From Microbacterium testaceum (GTDB lineage Bacteria; Actinomycetota; Actinomycetes; Actinomycetales; Microbacteriaceae), in NCBI RefSeq assembly GCF_029761935.1, contig NZ_CP121699.1, positions 2,666,001 to 2,730,000 on the forward strand: DNA of 64,000 nt, in the 5' to 3' direction. This document shows, one piece after another, positions 17,354-29,824 of this stretch (the first letter of the stretch is position 1; the number at the start of each line of letters is the position of its first letter). Below the pieces are notes generated by a model. It was not told the DNA's origin. It saw only the letters and a program-made list of their open reading frames with translations, and searched no databases. Both the position numbers and the translations under genes were made by a program.

Positions 17354-18354
17354 GGGAGGACCGCCTCGACCGCCGCAGCCATGCGGCGCGCGCCGCCTGC
17401 GACCTGCCACCGCGACCAGTCCGGCGCGTCGCGGGCGGCTCGTTCGACGAGGTCGACGAGGTCGGCGGGGGCGATTCCCGCCGCCGCCCGCCGAGCGAGC
17501 CCCCAGCGTTCGAGGGCCTCGGCCGTGTGGTGCTGCTCGTCGAAGGGGCGCTCCTGCGAGATCACGACGGTACGGGCGCCGGATGCCGCGAGATCGGCGA
17601 CGCTGTTCTGCCCCGCGGCGCTGACCACGACCGTGCTGCGGGTCAGGAGCGGCCACGGATCGTCGATGCGCGACGCAGCGTCGTGACCGACGGCGGTGAC
17701 CTCCCATCCGCGATCGCGCAGGAGCGAGACGACCTCGTGACGGGCGTCGTCGTCGAGCATCCGGCCGAGCAGCAGCACGCTCCGCTCGTCGCGCGGGCCG
17801 TCGACGTCGCGCCCGTCGAAGCGCGAGATCCCGCCCGTCCACATGACGCGGTCGGAGTGCTCCGACAGTGCCGGGGTCGCCACGGCCCCGTGCGCCCACG
17901 GAGCGACGATGCGATCGGCGAGGGAGTAGGCGAGGGCGTGCGGGGCATCGGTGCGCGCGCCCGGCTGGGTCACGGCGATCGTGCGCAGCCCCAGGAGGCG
18001 CGCGAACGCGACCACCTCGGCGCTCACGTCGACGACGAACGCCCGCAGGTCCCGCGCGGCGGCAACGGTGGCGATGGCCGCCAGGCGGGCGCGGTGCCCG
18101 GGGTGGTCGTGCGGGGCCCAGTGCAGGGCGCCCCGCGCGGTCGGCTCGGCGTCACGCGGGTCGACGGTGGTGCCGTCCGCGGATTCGAAGGGATCGGCGT
18201 CCGGGGGCAGATCGATCCAGTCGATGTCGGCGGGCAGCCCCGCGGGCCGCGGCATCGACGAGAACGCCAGGACCGGCTCCCGTAGATGCGGCGCCACGGC
18301 GAGGAAGCGCGAGAGGTGGCCGAAGCCGTGGTGGTGGATGTACCAGCCGATCAC
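17350..18354 (-). CDS. MurG/UGT-like (GT-B) glycosyltransferase
   Basis: 334-residue GT-B protein. The N-terminal motif WYIHHHGFGHLSRF resembles the lipid-acceptor loop of MurG-type and GT28 enzymes. The C-terminal donor domain shows VVVSAAGQNSVADLAASG and EQHHTAEALERWG. GTG 18354 overlaps the upstream stop by 4 bp; GTG 18357 is the next in-frame choice. The neighbours suggest a step in assembly of a cell-surface glycan or glycolipid. Confidence 0.82.
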   Translation of the reverse strand: MIGWYIHHHGFGHLSRFLAVAPHLREPVLAFSSMPRPAGLPADIDWIDLPPDADPFESADGTTVDPRDAEPTARGALHWAPHDHPGHRARLAAIATVAAARDLRAFVVDVSAEVVAFARLLGLRTIAVTQPGARTDAPHALAYSLADRIVAPWAHGAVATPALSEHSDRVMWTGGISRFDGRDVDGPRDERSVLLLGRMLDDDARHEVVSLLRDRGWEVTAVGHDAASRIDDPWPLLTRSTVVVSAAGQNSVADLAASGARTVVISQERPFDEQHHTAEALERWGLARRAAAGIAPADLVDLVERAARDAPDWSRWQVAGGARRMAAAVEAVLP

Positions 18355-19487
18355 CACGACACCGCCGGCATCCGGCGGGCGGGAACCGGCTGCGCGCTGT
18401 GCGCGAGCACGCGTTCGACCTCGCGATATCGCTGAACGAGCGAATGCTGGCGGATGGTCGCGCGCCGCGTCCACACGCGGGTGAGGGGTTCGCGCGCACC
18501 GGTCTCGGCCAGCTGCGTGGCGGCCTTGGCGAGAGCGACGACGTCTCCGGGCATGACCGTGGTGGTTCCCGGGATCCCGGCCACCACCTCGGATACCCCG
18601 CCGATGTCGAACGCGGCGACGGGCGTTCCGGTGGCGAGGGCCTCGACGATGACGAGGCCGAACGGCTCCTCCCACATCGGGGTGACGAGAGCAACCGCCG
18701 ACGATCCCACGAGGCGGCACAGGTCGGGCTGTCGCAGAGGGCCGACGTACCGCGCGTGCGCGCCGAGGCGCGGCACGATCTCCTGCTCGAAATAGTCCAC
18801 GTCGCCGATACGGCCCGCCAGGACGATGTGCGCGCCCGCCTCACGGGCGGCCTCGATGGCGAGGTGCGGGGCCTTCTCGGGCACGACGCGCCCCGACCAC
18901 ACCCACGATCGTCCGCCGTCGCCGCCGGTCCACTGTTCGGTGTCGACGCCGTTGGGGAAGACGAACGCGTCGACGCCCTCGACCGACCAGGCGCGGGCGG
19001 TGGCCTGGCTCACCGCGACGAAGCGGTGGGAGCTGTCGCGCACCTCCGCGGCCGCTTCGAGCAGCGGCTCGAGCGGAGGGGTGTGGAGGGTCGTGACGAC
19101 GGGGATGTCGGCCTCGACGCTCCACCGGATGGGGGCGGGGTGGAGGCTGTGGTTGTCGACGACGTCGAAGAGGTGGCGGTCGGCGATCAAGCGGTCGCGC
19201 GCGGCGTCGAAGGCGGCATCGACGGCAGCGGAGTACCCGGAGGGGTAGTCGGTGTCCGAGGCATCCTCGGGGCGGGTCCACTCGGGCGTCGGCAGGCGGA
19301 ACTCGTCCGTGTCGCCGAGGAAGTCCGAGCCGTCGGCGGCGCACAGGGTCACATCGTGACCGCGGGCCCGCAGCCAGCGCACGCGGTCCCAGACGGCCGC
19401 TTCGAGGCCGCCGGCGTGCGGCTGGCGAAGCGCGTAGCGCGACGGGGCCACGACGAGTACCCGCAGGGGGCGTTGATCGCGGATCAT
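18351..19487 (-). CDS. Family 4 glycosyltransferase
   Basis: GT-B glycosyltransferase of 378 residues. The N-terminal Rossmann strand VLVVAPSRYALRQPHAGGLE is followed by the family-4 signature EEPFGLVIVEALATGTPV, with both catalytic-site glutamates. The start of the donor half reads WVWSGRVVPEKAPHLAIEAA, usual for this family. ATG 19487 overlaps the upstream stop (ATGA). It uses a nucleotide sugar at the cytoplasmic face; donor and acceptor unknown. Confidence 0.9.
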   Translation of the reverse strand: MIRDQRPLRVLVVAPSRYALRQPHAGGLEAAVWDRVRWLRARGHDVTLCAADGSDFLGDTDEFRLPTPEWTRPEDASDTDYPSGYSAAVDAAFDAARDRLIADRHLFDVVDNHSLHPAPIRWSVEADIPVVTTLHTPPLEPLLEAAAEVRDSSHRFVAVSQATARAWSVEGVDAFVFPNGVDTEQWTGGDGGRSWVWSGRVVPEKAPHLAIEAAREAGAHIVLAGRIGDVDYFEQEIVPRLGAHARYVGPLRQPDLCRLVGSSAVALVTPMWEEPFGLVIVEALATGTPVAAFDIGGVSEVVAGIPGTTTVMPGDVVALAKAATQLAETGAREPLTRVWTRRATIRQHSLVQRYREVERVLAHSAQPVPARRMPAVSW

Positions 19488-20632
19488 GCCGCGAGCTCCC
19501 GTGCGAGGACTCTGCGGTACACCTCGACGTGCGCGTGGCGCACGTGTTCGAGCTCGCGGAGGCGTTCGGTTCGTCGGCGTTCGACTTCGGCCGCGCGTCG
19601 GCGCGAGCCGGGCACCGACCAGGCGGGACTCGTGGCGTCGATGACGGCGCGCTCGAGCGAGAGCGGTTCGCCGAGGTCGAAAGTGTGGAAGTCGGTCGGA
19701 TGCTGAGCCGCCATGTGTCCCACGCGCGTCCCGACGACCGGCACGGCCAGGTCGTAGCAGAGCTCGGCCCAGCCCGACTGGGTGCCGTGGCGATAGGGGA
19801 GCAGGCACGCGTCGAGATCCGCGAGCCAGGCGGCGAGCTCGTCGTCGTCCTGCCGCGGCCCTCTCTCGATACGGACGCCGTCGCATCCCTCGGCGAGGAG
19901 GACGATGGATGCCGCGGCCTCCTCGTCGCGGACGCGCTCGTTCATGCGCACGACGCCTTCGATCCGCGCGCCCTGCGCCCGCAGGTCCGCGATCGCGCGC
20001 ACGAGTGTCGCCGTGGTCGCGACGCCGTCGATGTTGGGCCGGAGGTCTCGCAGATGGACTCCGACGCGCACGGTGTCGTGGGCGGTGCCCACCGGTCGCT
20101 CCGCCTCCCGAAGCAGTGTGGGGTGGGCGACCACGGTGGCTGTGCGCCCGGTGATCGCGGCCACCTCGTCGGCAGCGGAAGCCGTCAAGGTGATCAGCTC
20201 GTCGGCGGCGTGCGCCAGCACCGCGAGACCGGCCCGGTGGGCGTCCTGCGACGACAGCTGCGGATTCTCGAGGTCGTGCACCGTGTAGACCAGCGGCTTG
20301 CCCAGACGCTCGAGTGCGGCGACGGTGAGCGCGAGCTCGTCCGCGGTGTAGGACTCGATTCCGAAGTGGACGTGCACGAGGTCGAACTCCGCGGCGTGCG
20401 CTTCGAGCCATTCGGGGAGCAGGACCTGGGGCGGCCACCACTGACCGGCGGGTGCGCCGGGCGGGGGCGGGTCGGCGAGAAGCCGCACGCGGGCAGGGTC
20501 CGCGACGGCGGTGACGTACGGATGGGCCGAGGGAACGGCCGCGACCCGGACCGGGGGGACGGTGGTGGCGACGATCTTGTCCTCCTCGAAGCGTTGCGTG
20601 CGTAGGGATGCGCGTACCGCATCACCAGGCAC
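19484..20632 (-). CDS. Glycosyltransferase (family 4-like), start uncertain
   Basis: GT-B type protein of about 360-400 residues. DLVHVHFGIESYTADEL and the C-terminal LLPYRHGTQSGWAELCYDLAVPV fit GT4 enzymes, although the EX7E motif is weakened. The reading frame is open to ATG 20692, which would run into the divergent WcbI-like gene. GTG 20632 avoids this but lacks a ribosome site. The only good site, GAGGAGG, lies 5 nt before an ATC codon at 20575, directly ahead of IVATTVPPVRVAAVPSAHPY, which looks like a natural N-terminus. It is first of the four-gene - strand operon. Confidence 0.8.
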   Translation of the reverse strand: MPGDAVRASLRTQRFEEDKIVATTVPPVRVAAVPSAHPYVTAVADPARVRLLADPPPPGAPAGQWWPPQVLLPEWLEAHAAEFDLVHVHFGIESYTADELALTVAALERLGKPLVYTVHDLENPQLSSQDAHRAGLAVLAHAADELITLTASAADEVAAITGRTATVVAHPTLLREAERPVGTAHDTVRVGVHLRDLRPNIDGVATTATLVRAIADLRAQGARIEGVVRMNERVRDEEAAASIVLLAEGCDGVRIERGPRQDDDELAAWLADLDACLLPYRHGTQSGWAELCYDLAVPVVGTRVGHMAAQHPTDFHTFDLGEPLSLERAVIDATSPAWSVPGSRRRAAEVERRRTERLRELEHVRHAHVEVYRRVLARELAA

Positions 20633-20663
20633 ATCGCAATGCAACGGGGCGGTTGTGACGACG

Positions 20664-21632
20664 ATGGCACCGACGGATACGTTCCTCATCATGGGTGGCG
20701 AGACGACCGGGCTGGAAAGCCTTGCGGACCACGGGGACGCGGTGATAGCGCGCCGAGCGCACTACGCCGCCTTCTTCGGCGATGAGGCGCCGCCCGCGGG
20801 CTACGGCATCGTCGTCGGCAACTGCCAGGCCGAGTCGCTGCGCCTCGTCATCTCGTCCGACGCGCTGCCCGCCATCCGGGTGCCTGCCGTGCACGAGCTC
20901 GACGCCGCCGACACCGCTCGACTGCACGCGCTGCTCTCGAAGGCGGCGTTCCTGGTCGCCCAGCCCATCCGCGACGACTACCGTGGTCTGCCCCTGGGTA
21001 CCGCGCAGTTGCGCGGGTCGCTTCCCGTCGGCGCGCGGGCGGTGACCGTCCCCGCCATCCGGTACGCGGGACTGCATCCCTTCCAAGCCGTCCTGCGCCT
21101 TCCCGCGTTCCCCGAGGACCCGCCGCTGGTCGCCTATCACGACGTGCGCACCGTCGCCGAGGCGGCGGGGCTCTCCGTTCCCGCGATGCTTCCCCCGGCC
21201 GCCGTCCGCTCGATCGCCGACGCCTCCGCTGCCGAACTGCGGCGCCGCGAGGGGATGGGCCTCGACATCGTGGCATCCGACCTCTTCGTCCCCGTCGTCG
21301 CCGACCTGATGCGAACCGTCAATCATCCGGGCAACGCCGTCTTCCTGCCGCTCGGCGAGCGCATCGCCGCGGCTCTGGGAAACCCTGGCGGGGGTGTCGA
21401 TCCCGGCCGCCCCATCCTCGCTTCGGTGCGTGCGCCGCTCGAATCCTGGGTCGTCGACGCGTGGGCGCTCGATGAGGCCCCTCGAGAGGACTGGATCGTC
21501 GCCGGCGAAACGCTCGCCGCGGCTGTCGTGCGCGAGGCGCACCTCGCCTACTACCGCGAACGGCCCGCCCTGCTCAGCGCCGTCGTCGAGCGCATGACGC
21601 CGCTTCTGCGCACCTGGGCGGCCGCGGCGTGA
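20664..21632 (+). CDS. WcbI-like polysaccharide biosynthesis protein
   Basis: Protein of 322 residues with the sequence YGIVVGNCQAESLRLVIS near 51-68, the hallmark of the WcbI family, which is thought to be a putative acetyltransferase or thiol-dependent enzyme in capsule synthesis. C58 and neighbouring N/Q form the conserved GNCQ site. The C-terminal helical part is typical. Starts at GTG 20655 or ATG 20691 are also possible, because no strong ribosome site is seen. It is the first gene of the + strand arm of the glycan cluster, overlapping the next gene by 4 bp. Biochemical role inferred from family only. Confidence 0.8.
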   Translation: MAPTDTFLIMGGETTGLESLADHGDAVIARRAHYAAFFGDEAPPAGYGIVVGNCQAESLRLVISSDALPAIRVPAVHELDAADTARLHALLSKAAFLVAQPIRDDYRGLPLGTAQLRGSLPVGARAVTVPAIRYAGLHPFQAVLRLPAFPEDPPLVAYHDVRTVAEAAGLSVPAMLPPAAVRSIADASAAELRRREGMGLDIVASDLFVPVVADLMRTVNHPGNAVFLPLGERIAAALGNPGGGVDPGRPILASVRAPLESWVVDAWALDEAPREDWIVAGETLAAAVVREAHLAYYRERPALLSAVVERMTPLLRTWAAAA

Positions 21633-22624
21633 CCGCCTCGACACCGGGGATGGATGCCACCCCCGTGCTCCTCGCCCAGCCCGGGCCGCACGGGGTCGCC
21701 GTCTACGCCCGCGAGATCGCGGTCGAGGTGCAGCGCGAGAGCCCGGGGACCCGCGTCGTGACCACCGACGCGATCGTCGAGCTCGTCCCCGGAACCCCCG
21801 TGCACGCTCACGTCACGGACCGTCTCTGGGGCGGCTCTCCCGAGGAGGCGACCGAGCGCGTCCGAGAGCTGGCACGGCGCCACCCGCTCACCGTCACCCT
21901 CCACGACGTGCCCCAGTCCTCCGACGGACCGCGCAACCTCCCGCGTCGCCGGGCGTTCTACCGCGCGGTGACGGAGGCGGCCGTGGGCGTCGCCGTGAAC
22001 AGCGCCCACGAGCGCAGGCTTCTCCGCGAAGAAGGAGTCTGGACCGGCCCCGTCGAGGTCGTTCCCCTGCCGGTGGAGTCCTCGCCGGTCGGAGAGCGCC
22101 CCGTTCCCGACGAGTCCGTCGGCGTGCTCGGCTACTTCTACCCCGGCAAGGGTCACGACGAGGCGCTCGCTGCCGCTGCAGAAGCGGGTGTGAAGAGGCT
22201 GACCGTGCTCGGTCGCGCCTCGGACGGACATGCCGACGACCTCTCCGCCTTCGTCGGGCGGGCCGCGGCAGCCGGGCTCGCCGTCGAGGTCACCGGTTGG
22301 CTCGACGAGGCCGACATGGCCTCCCGTGTCCGCCGCGTCGCCGTCCCCGTGATCGCGCACCGCCATGTCTCCGCTTCCGGCTCTCTCGCCTCGTGGATCG
22401 GCTGGGGGCGTCGCCCTCTCGCCGTGCGCAACCGGTACGTGGACGAGATGGCCGCTCTCCGCCCCGGCACGGTGAGCACGGTCGACGAGGCGGGCCTCGC
22501 CGACGCCATCGCGTTCGCGCGCGCCACCGGTGACAGCACGTGGCACGGCATCCATCCCGTGCCCTTCGGGCGAAGCGACGCCGCTCGCGCCTACCTGGAC
22601 TGGTGGGGAGCCCTCACCGCATGA
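21629..22624 (+). CDS. Glycosyltransferase-like protein
   Basis: 331-residue protein with a GT-B outline: HGVAVYAREIAVEVQRES in the acceptor half, VGVLGYFYPGKGHDEALAAA at the start of the donor half and a short C-terminal part. The expected EX7E motif is not clear: the matching place reads HRHVSASGSLASWIGWGRRP, so it may be a divergent or non-catalytic partner. GTG 21629 overlaps the WcbI stop, and its own stop overlaps the next ATG. Confidence 0.72.
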   Translation: MTASTPGMDATPVLLAQPGPHGVAVYAREIAVEVQRESPGTRVVTTDAIVELVPGTPVHAHVTDRLWGGSPEEATERVRELARRHPLTVTLHDVPQSSDGPRNLPRRRAFYRAVTEAAVGVAVNSAHERRLLREEGVWTGPVEVVPLPVESSPVGERPVPDESVGVLGYFYPGKGHDEALAAAAEAGVKRLTVLGRASDGHADDLSAFVGRAAAAGLAVEVTGWLDEADMASRVRRVAVPVIAHRHVSASGSLASWIGWGRRPLAVRNRYVDEMAALRPGTVSTVDEAGLADAIAFARATGDSTWHGIHPVPFGRSDAARAYLDWWGALTA

Positions 22625-23934
22625 GCGACACCTGGAACGACCGGATGCCGTGGGTCCCCGGCAACCGCTGGGACCTGCTCGCCCACCGCGAGCCCGAGCC
22701 TCCGCGCGTGAGTGTGATCGTCACGCACTACGCCCAGCCGACCGAGCTGCAGCGCACCCTCATCGCGCTCGCTCGCCAGGACCACCCGGCTGACCGTCTC
22801 GAGGTCATCGTGGCCGACGACGGTTCGGCCGAGACGCCGGTCGTGCCCGCGGGGGTGCGTCTGGTCCGCCAGGAAGACCGCGGCTTCCGTGCCGCCGCGG
22901 CGCGGAACCTCGGAGCAGCGGCGGCATCCGGTGACGTGCTGTGTTTCCTCGATGCCGACACGACGCCGGAGCCGGATTACGTTCGCCGGCTCACGCGCCT
23001 GCCCGCGTTGCTCCTCGAGGCGGTGACCGTGGGGCGACGGCGTCACGCCGACCTGGCGGGAGCGAGCGTCGACGCGCCGATCGCCGCGCTCGGCCCGGAC
23101 CGCGAGTTGACTGAGCCGGCCTGGCTCCGCGACGCCTATGCCGCGAGTCGAAATCTGCTGGACGCCGACGACCGGTCGTACCGCCACGTCATCAGTGCGG
23201 TACTCGCGTGTTCCCGGGCCTTCTTCGAGGAGGTGGGCGGGTTCGACGAGACGTTCTCCACCTACGGCGGAGAAGACTGGGAGTGGGCGCACCGCGCGTG
23301 GCAGGCGGGGGGAGTGCTCGCTCACGTTCCGGATGCCGTGGCGTGGCACGACGGTCCCGATTGGGCCGGCCGCCCCGAGGAGCACGCCGCGCAGGGCAAC
23401 AGGCAGACCCTCAGCCTGGCCGAGAAGATCCCGATCGAAGGGTCGCGGCCCCGTGGATTGCTGTCACGAGCCATCGACGTGGAAGTACATCTCCCCACGG
23501 GGATCCCCGCCGATGCCGCCTTCCTCTCCGTGGACTCCCTGCTCGCGGCCCTTCCTCATCTGCGCGTCGTGACGGATGCCGCCGACCAACCCCTGCTCGC
23601 GGCCGACCCGCGGGTGACCCCCGCGGGGGGTGTCGATCCCCGGGTGACGGTCGAACTCGAGCAGCCGATCGTGGTCCTGGATGCCGCCCCCTTCGCGAGG
23701 GCTCTCGCCCTGCTGTCGAGTGCCGAGGTCGGAGGAGTCGTGTTCGTCACCGGCGAGGGTGAGACCGTGGGCCGCGCGGCGAATCGACGGGCGCGTCGTC
23801 GCGCGAAGCGCTGGGGTACAGATGACGCGCTCGACACCGTGAGGGTTCGCGTGGAGGGCGCGCACATCGTCGGCGCGCGCCCGCACCTCGAAGCCTGGGT
23901 CGGCGCGTGGGGAGGGCCAGACAGGTATCTCTGA
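22621..23934 (+). CDS. Family 2 glycosyltransferase with C-terminal extension
   Basis: GT-A enzyme of 437 residues. The catalytic domain (about 30-280) shows VSVIVTHYAQPTELQRTL, IVADDGS, the DAD metal site in LCFLDADTTPEP and GGEDWEWAHRAW. A further 150 residues after the GT domain match nothing I recognise; they hold an Arg-rich stretch (RRARRRAKRW) and may serve partner binding. Last gene of the + strand arm of the cluster, followed by a GC-rich hairpin and then the rRNA operon. Confidence 0.88.
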   Translation: MSDTWNDRMPWVPGNRWDLLAHREPEPPRVSVIVTHYAQPTELQRTLIALARQDHPADRLEVIVADDGSAETPVVPAGVRLVRQEDRGFRAAAARNLGAAAASGDVLCFLDADTTPEPDYVRRLTRLPALLLEAVTVGRRRHADLAGASVDAPIAALGPDRELTEPAWLRDAYAASRNLLDADDRSYRHVISAVLACSRAFFEEVGGFDETFSTYGGEDWEWAHRAWQAGGVLAHVPDAVAWHDGPDWAGRPEEHAAQGNRQTLSLAEKIPIEGSRPRGLLSRAIDVEVHLPTGIPADAAFLSVDSLLAALPHLRVVTDAADQPLLAADPRVTPAGGVDPRVTVELEQPIVVLDAAPFARALALLSSAEVGGVVFVTGEGETVGRAANRRARRRAKRWGTDDALDTVRVRVEGAHIVGARPHLEAWVGAWGGPDRYL

Positions 23935-24037
23935 CCCGCGTCGAGCCCTCGCGAACGAGCGCGACACGCCCGGGACGTGCCTGGATTCGACGGGTCGGTC
24001 GTTCCCGCGTAACTTATTACTTGTTCGCCCCACAGGG

Positions 24038-24072
24038 GAGAGCGGAGCGGCCGGAAGGCCCCGCGTCCTCTC
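24038..24072 (+). terminator. Possible terminator between glycan cluster and rRNA operon
   Basis: Outer arms GAGAG and CTCTC enclose a GC-rich imperfect stem centred on GGCCGGAAGGCC. It lies about 105 bp after the glycosyltransferase stop and 30 bp before the rRNA promoter. There is no T-run. Confidence 0.4.
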
Positions 24073-24101
24073 AAGTAGCGAACCGCCCCCAACACCAGCA
24101 C

Positions 24102-24130
24102 TTGAGAGTTTCGACTCTTTGGTCTACAGT
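24102..24130 (+). promoter_or_regulatory. rRNA operon promoter
   Basis: TTGAGA at 24102-24107 and TACAGT at 24125-24130 with a 17-bp spacer form the best promoter in the 550-bp leader. It lies about 350 bp ahead of 16S. Other, weaker promoters in the leader cannot be excluded. Confidence 0.65.
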
Positions 24131-24485
24131 TGGGATCCTGCCAATCGGCACACCTCCTCACTGCAGCGAAGTCCTTTCTTGGTCTTTGCGAGACGTGATC
24201 GGCGTGTCGTCATGGTGGACATATTGAAGTGAACTGCCTCACGGGTAGGTCGAGAGATCGTTTCTGTGGGTGCGTCCGTTCCTTGAGAACTCAACAGCGT
24301 GCACTTGTCAAATGCCAATTTATTCCTCGTCGGTCTGACTTTTGTTGGATTGCGAGAAATTCCTTTGGATCAAAGTCCGACCCTTTCGGGGGTTGGCGTG
24401 AAATTCGTCAGTAATGATGTTTTTCTTTGGTCAGTTTCAAACTCGCTGCGGCCCCGTTTTCCCGGTGGTTGTATGCATTTCTTTT
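24131..24485 (+). other. rRNA operon leader
   Basis: No gene is seen in this 355-bp AT-richer stretch. It contains the conserved actinobacterial leader motif CCTTGAGAACTCAACAGC at 24281-24298. The same TTGAGAACT core recurs in the 16S-23S spacer (26306-26314), where it takes part in processing or antitermination. A TCAAATG run at 24308-24314 can pair with CATTTGA at 26092-26098 beyond 16S, a candidate for part of the 16S processing stem. Confidence 0.6.
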
Positions 24486-29528
<5,043 letters not shown>

Positions 29529-29540
29529 ACACCTGTTTTT

Positions 29541-29576
29541 GGTGCTTGCGTCCACTGAGTGGTTCTCGATGTACGG
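29541..29576 (+). other. Right arm of the 23S rRNA processing stem
   Basis: These 36 bases are complementary to 26300-26335 in the spacer, with about seven mismatches or G-U pairs. The core GTCCACTG pairs with CAGTGGAC. Together they close a long helix around pre-23S, the expected RNase III cutting site. Confidence 0.8.
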
Positions 29577-29628
29577 TCGGGAACTCAACAATGATCATGT
29601 CGTTGTTGGTTTTTGAAACATCAATAGT

Positions 29629-29747
29629 GTTTCGGCGGCCATAGCGAGAGGGAAACGCCCGGTTACATTCCGAACCCGGAAGCTAAGCCTCTCAGCGCCG
29701 ATGGTACTGCAGGGGGGACCCTGTGGGAGAGTAGGACACCGCCGGAC
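29629..29747 (+). rRNA. rrf: 5S ribosomal RNA
   Basis: About 119 nt, with the terminal helix TCGGCGG pairing with CCGCCGGA, the loop-A/B sequence CCATAGCGAGAGGGAAACG and the loop-E region GATGGTACTGC. It is the last gene of the rRNA operon, 100 nt after 23S. Confidence 0.97.
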
Positions 29748-29758
29748 TTCTTTTCGTC

Positions 29759-29790
29759 GAAATGGCCACCCAAAGTTGGGTGGCCATTTC
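29759..29790 (+). terminator. rRNA operon terminator
   Basis: A perfect 15-bp inverted repeat, GAAATGGCCACCCAA and its complement, with only AG between (effective loop a few bases more). It begins 12 nt after 5S, with a TTCTTTT run just before the stem. It may also work on the opposite strand. Confidence 0.85.
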
Positions 29791-29824
29791 GCATTTACGG
29801 GCACACTTCCCCGGAAGGACAGTC

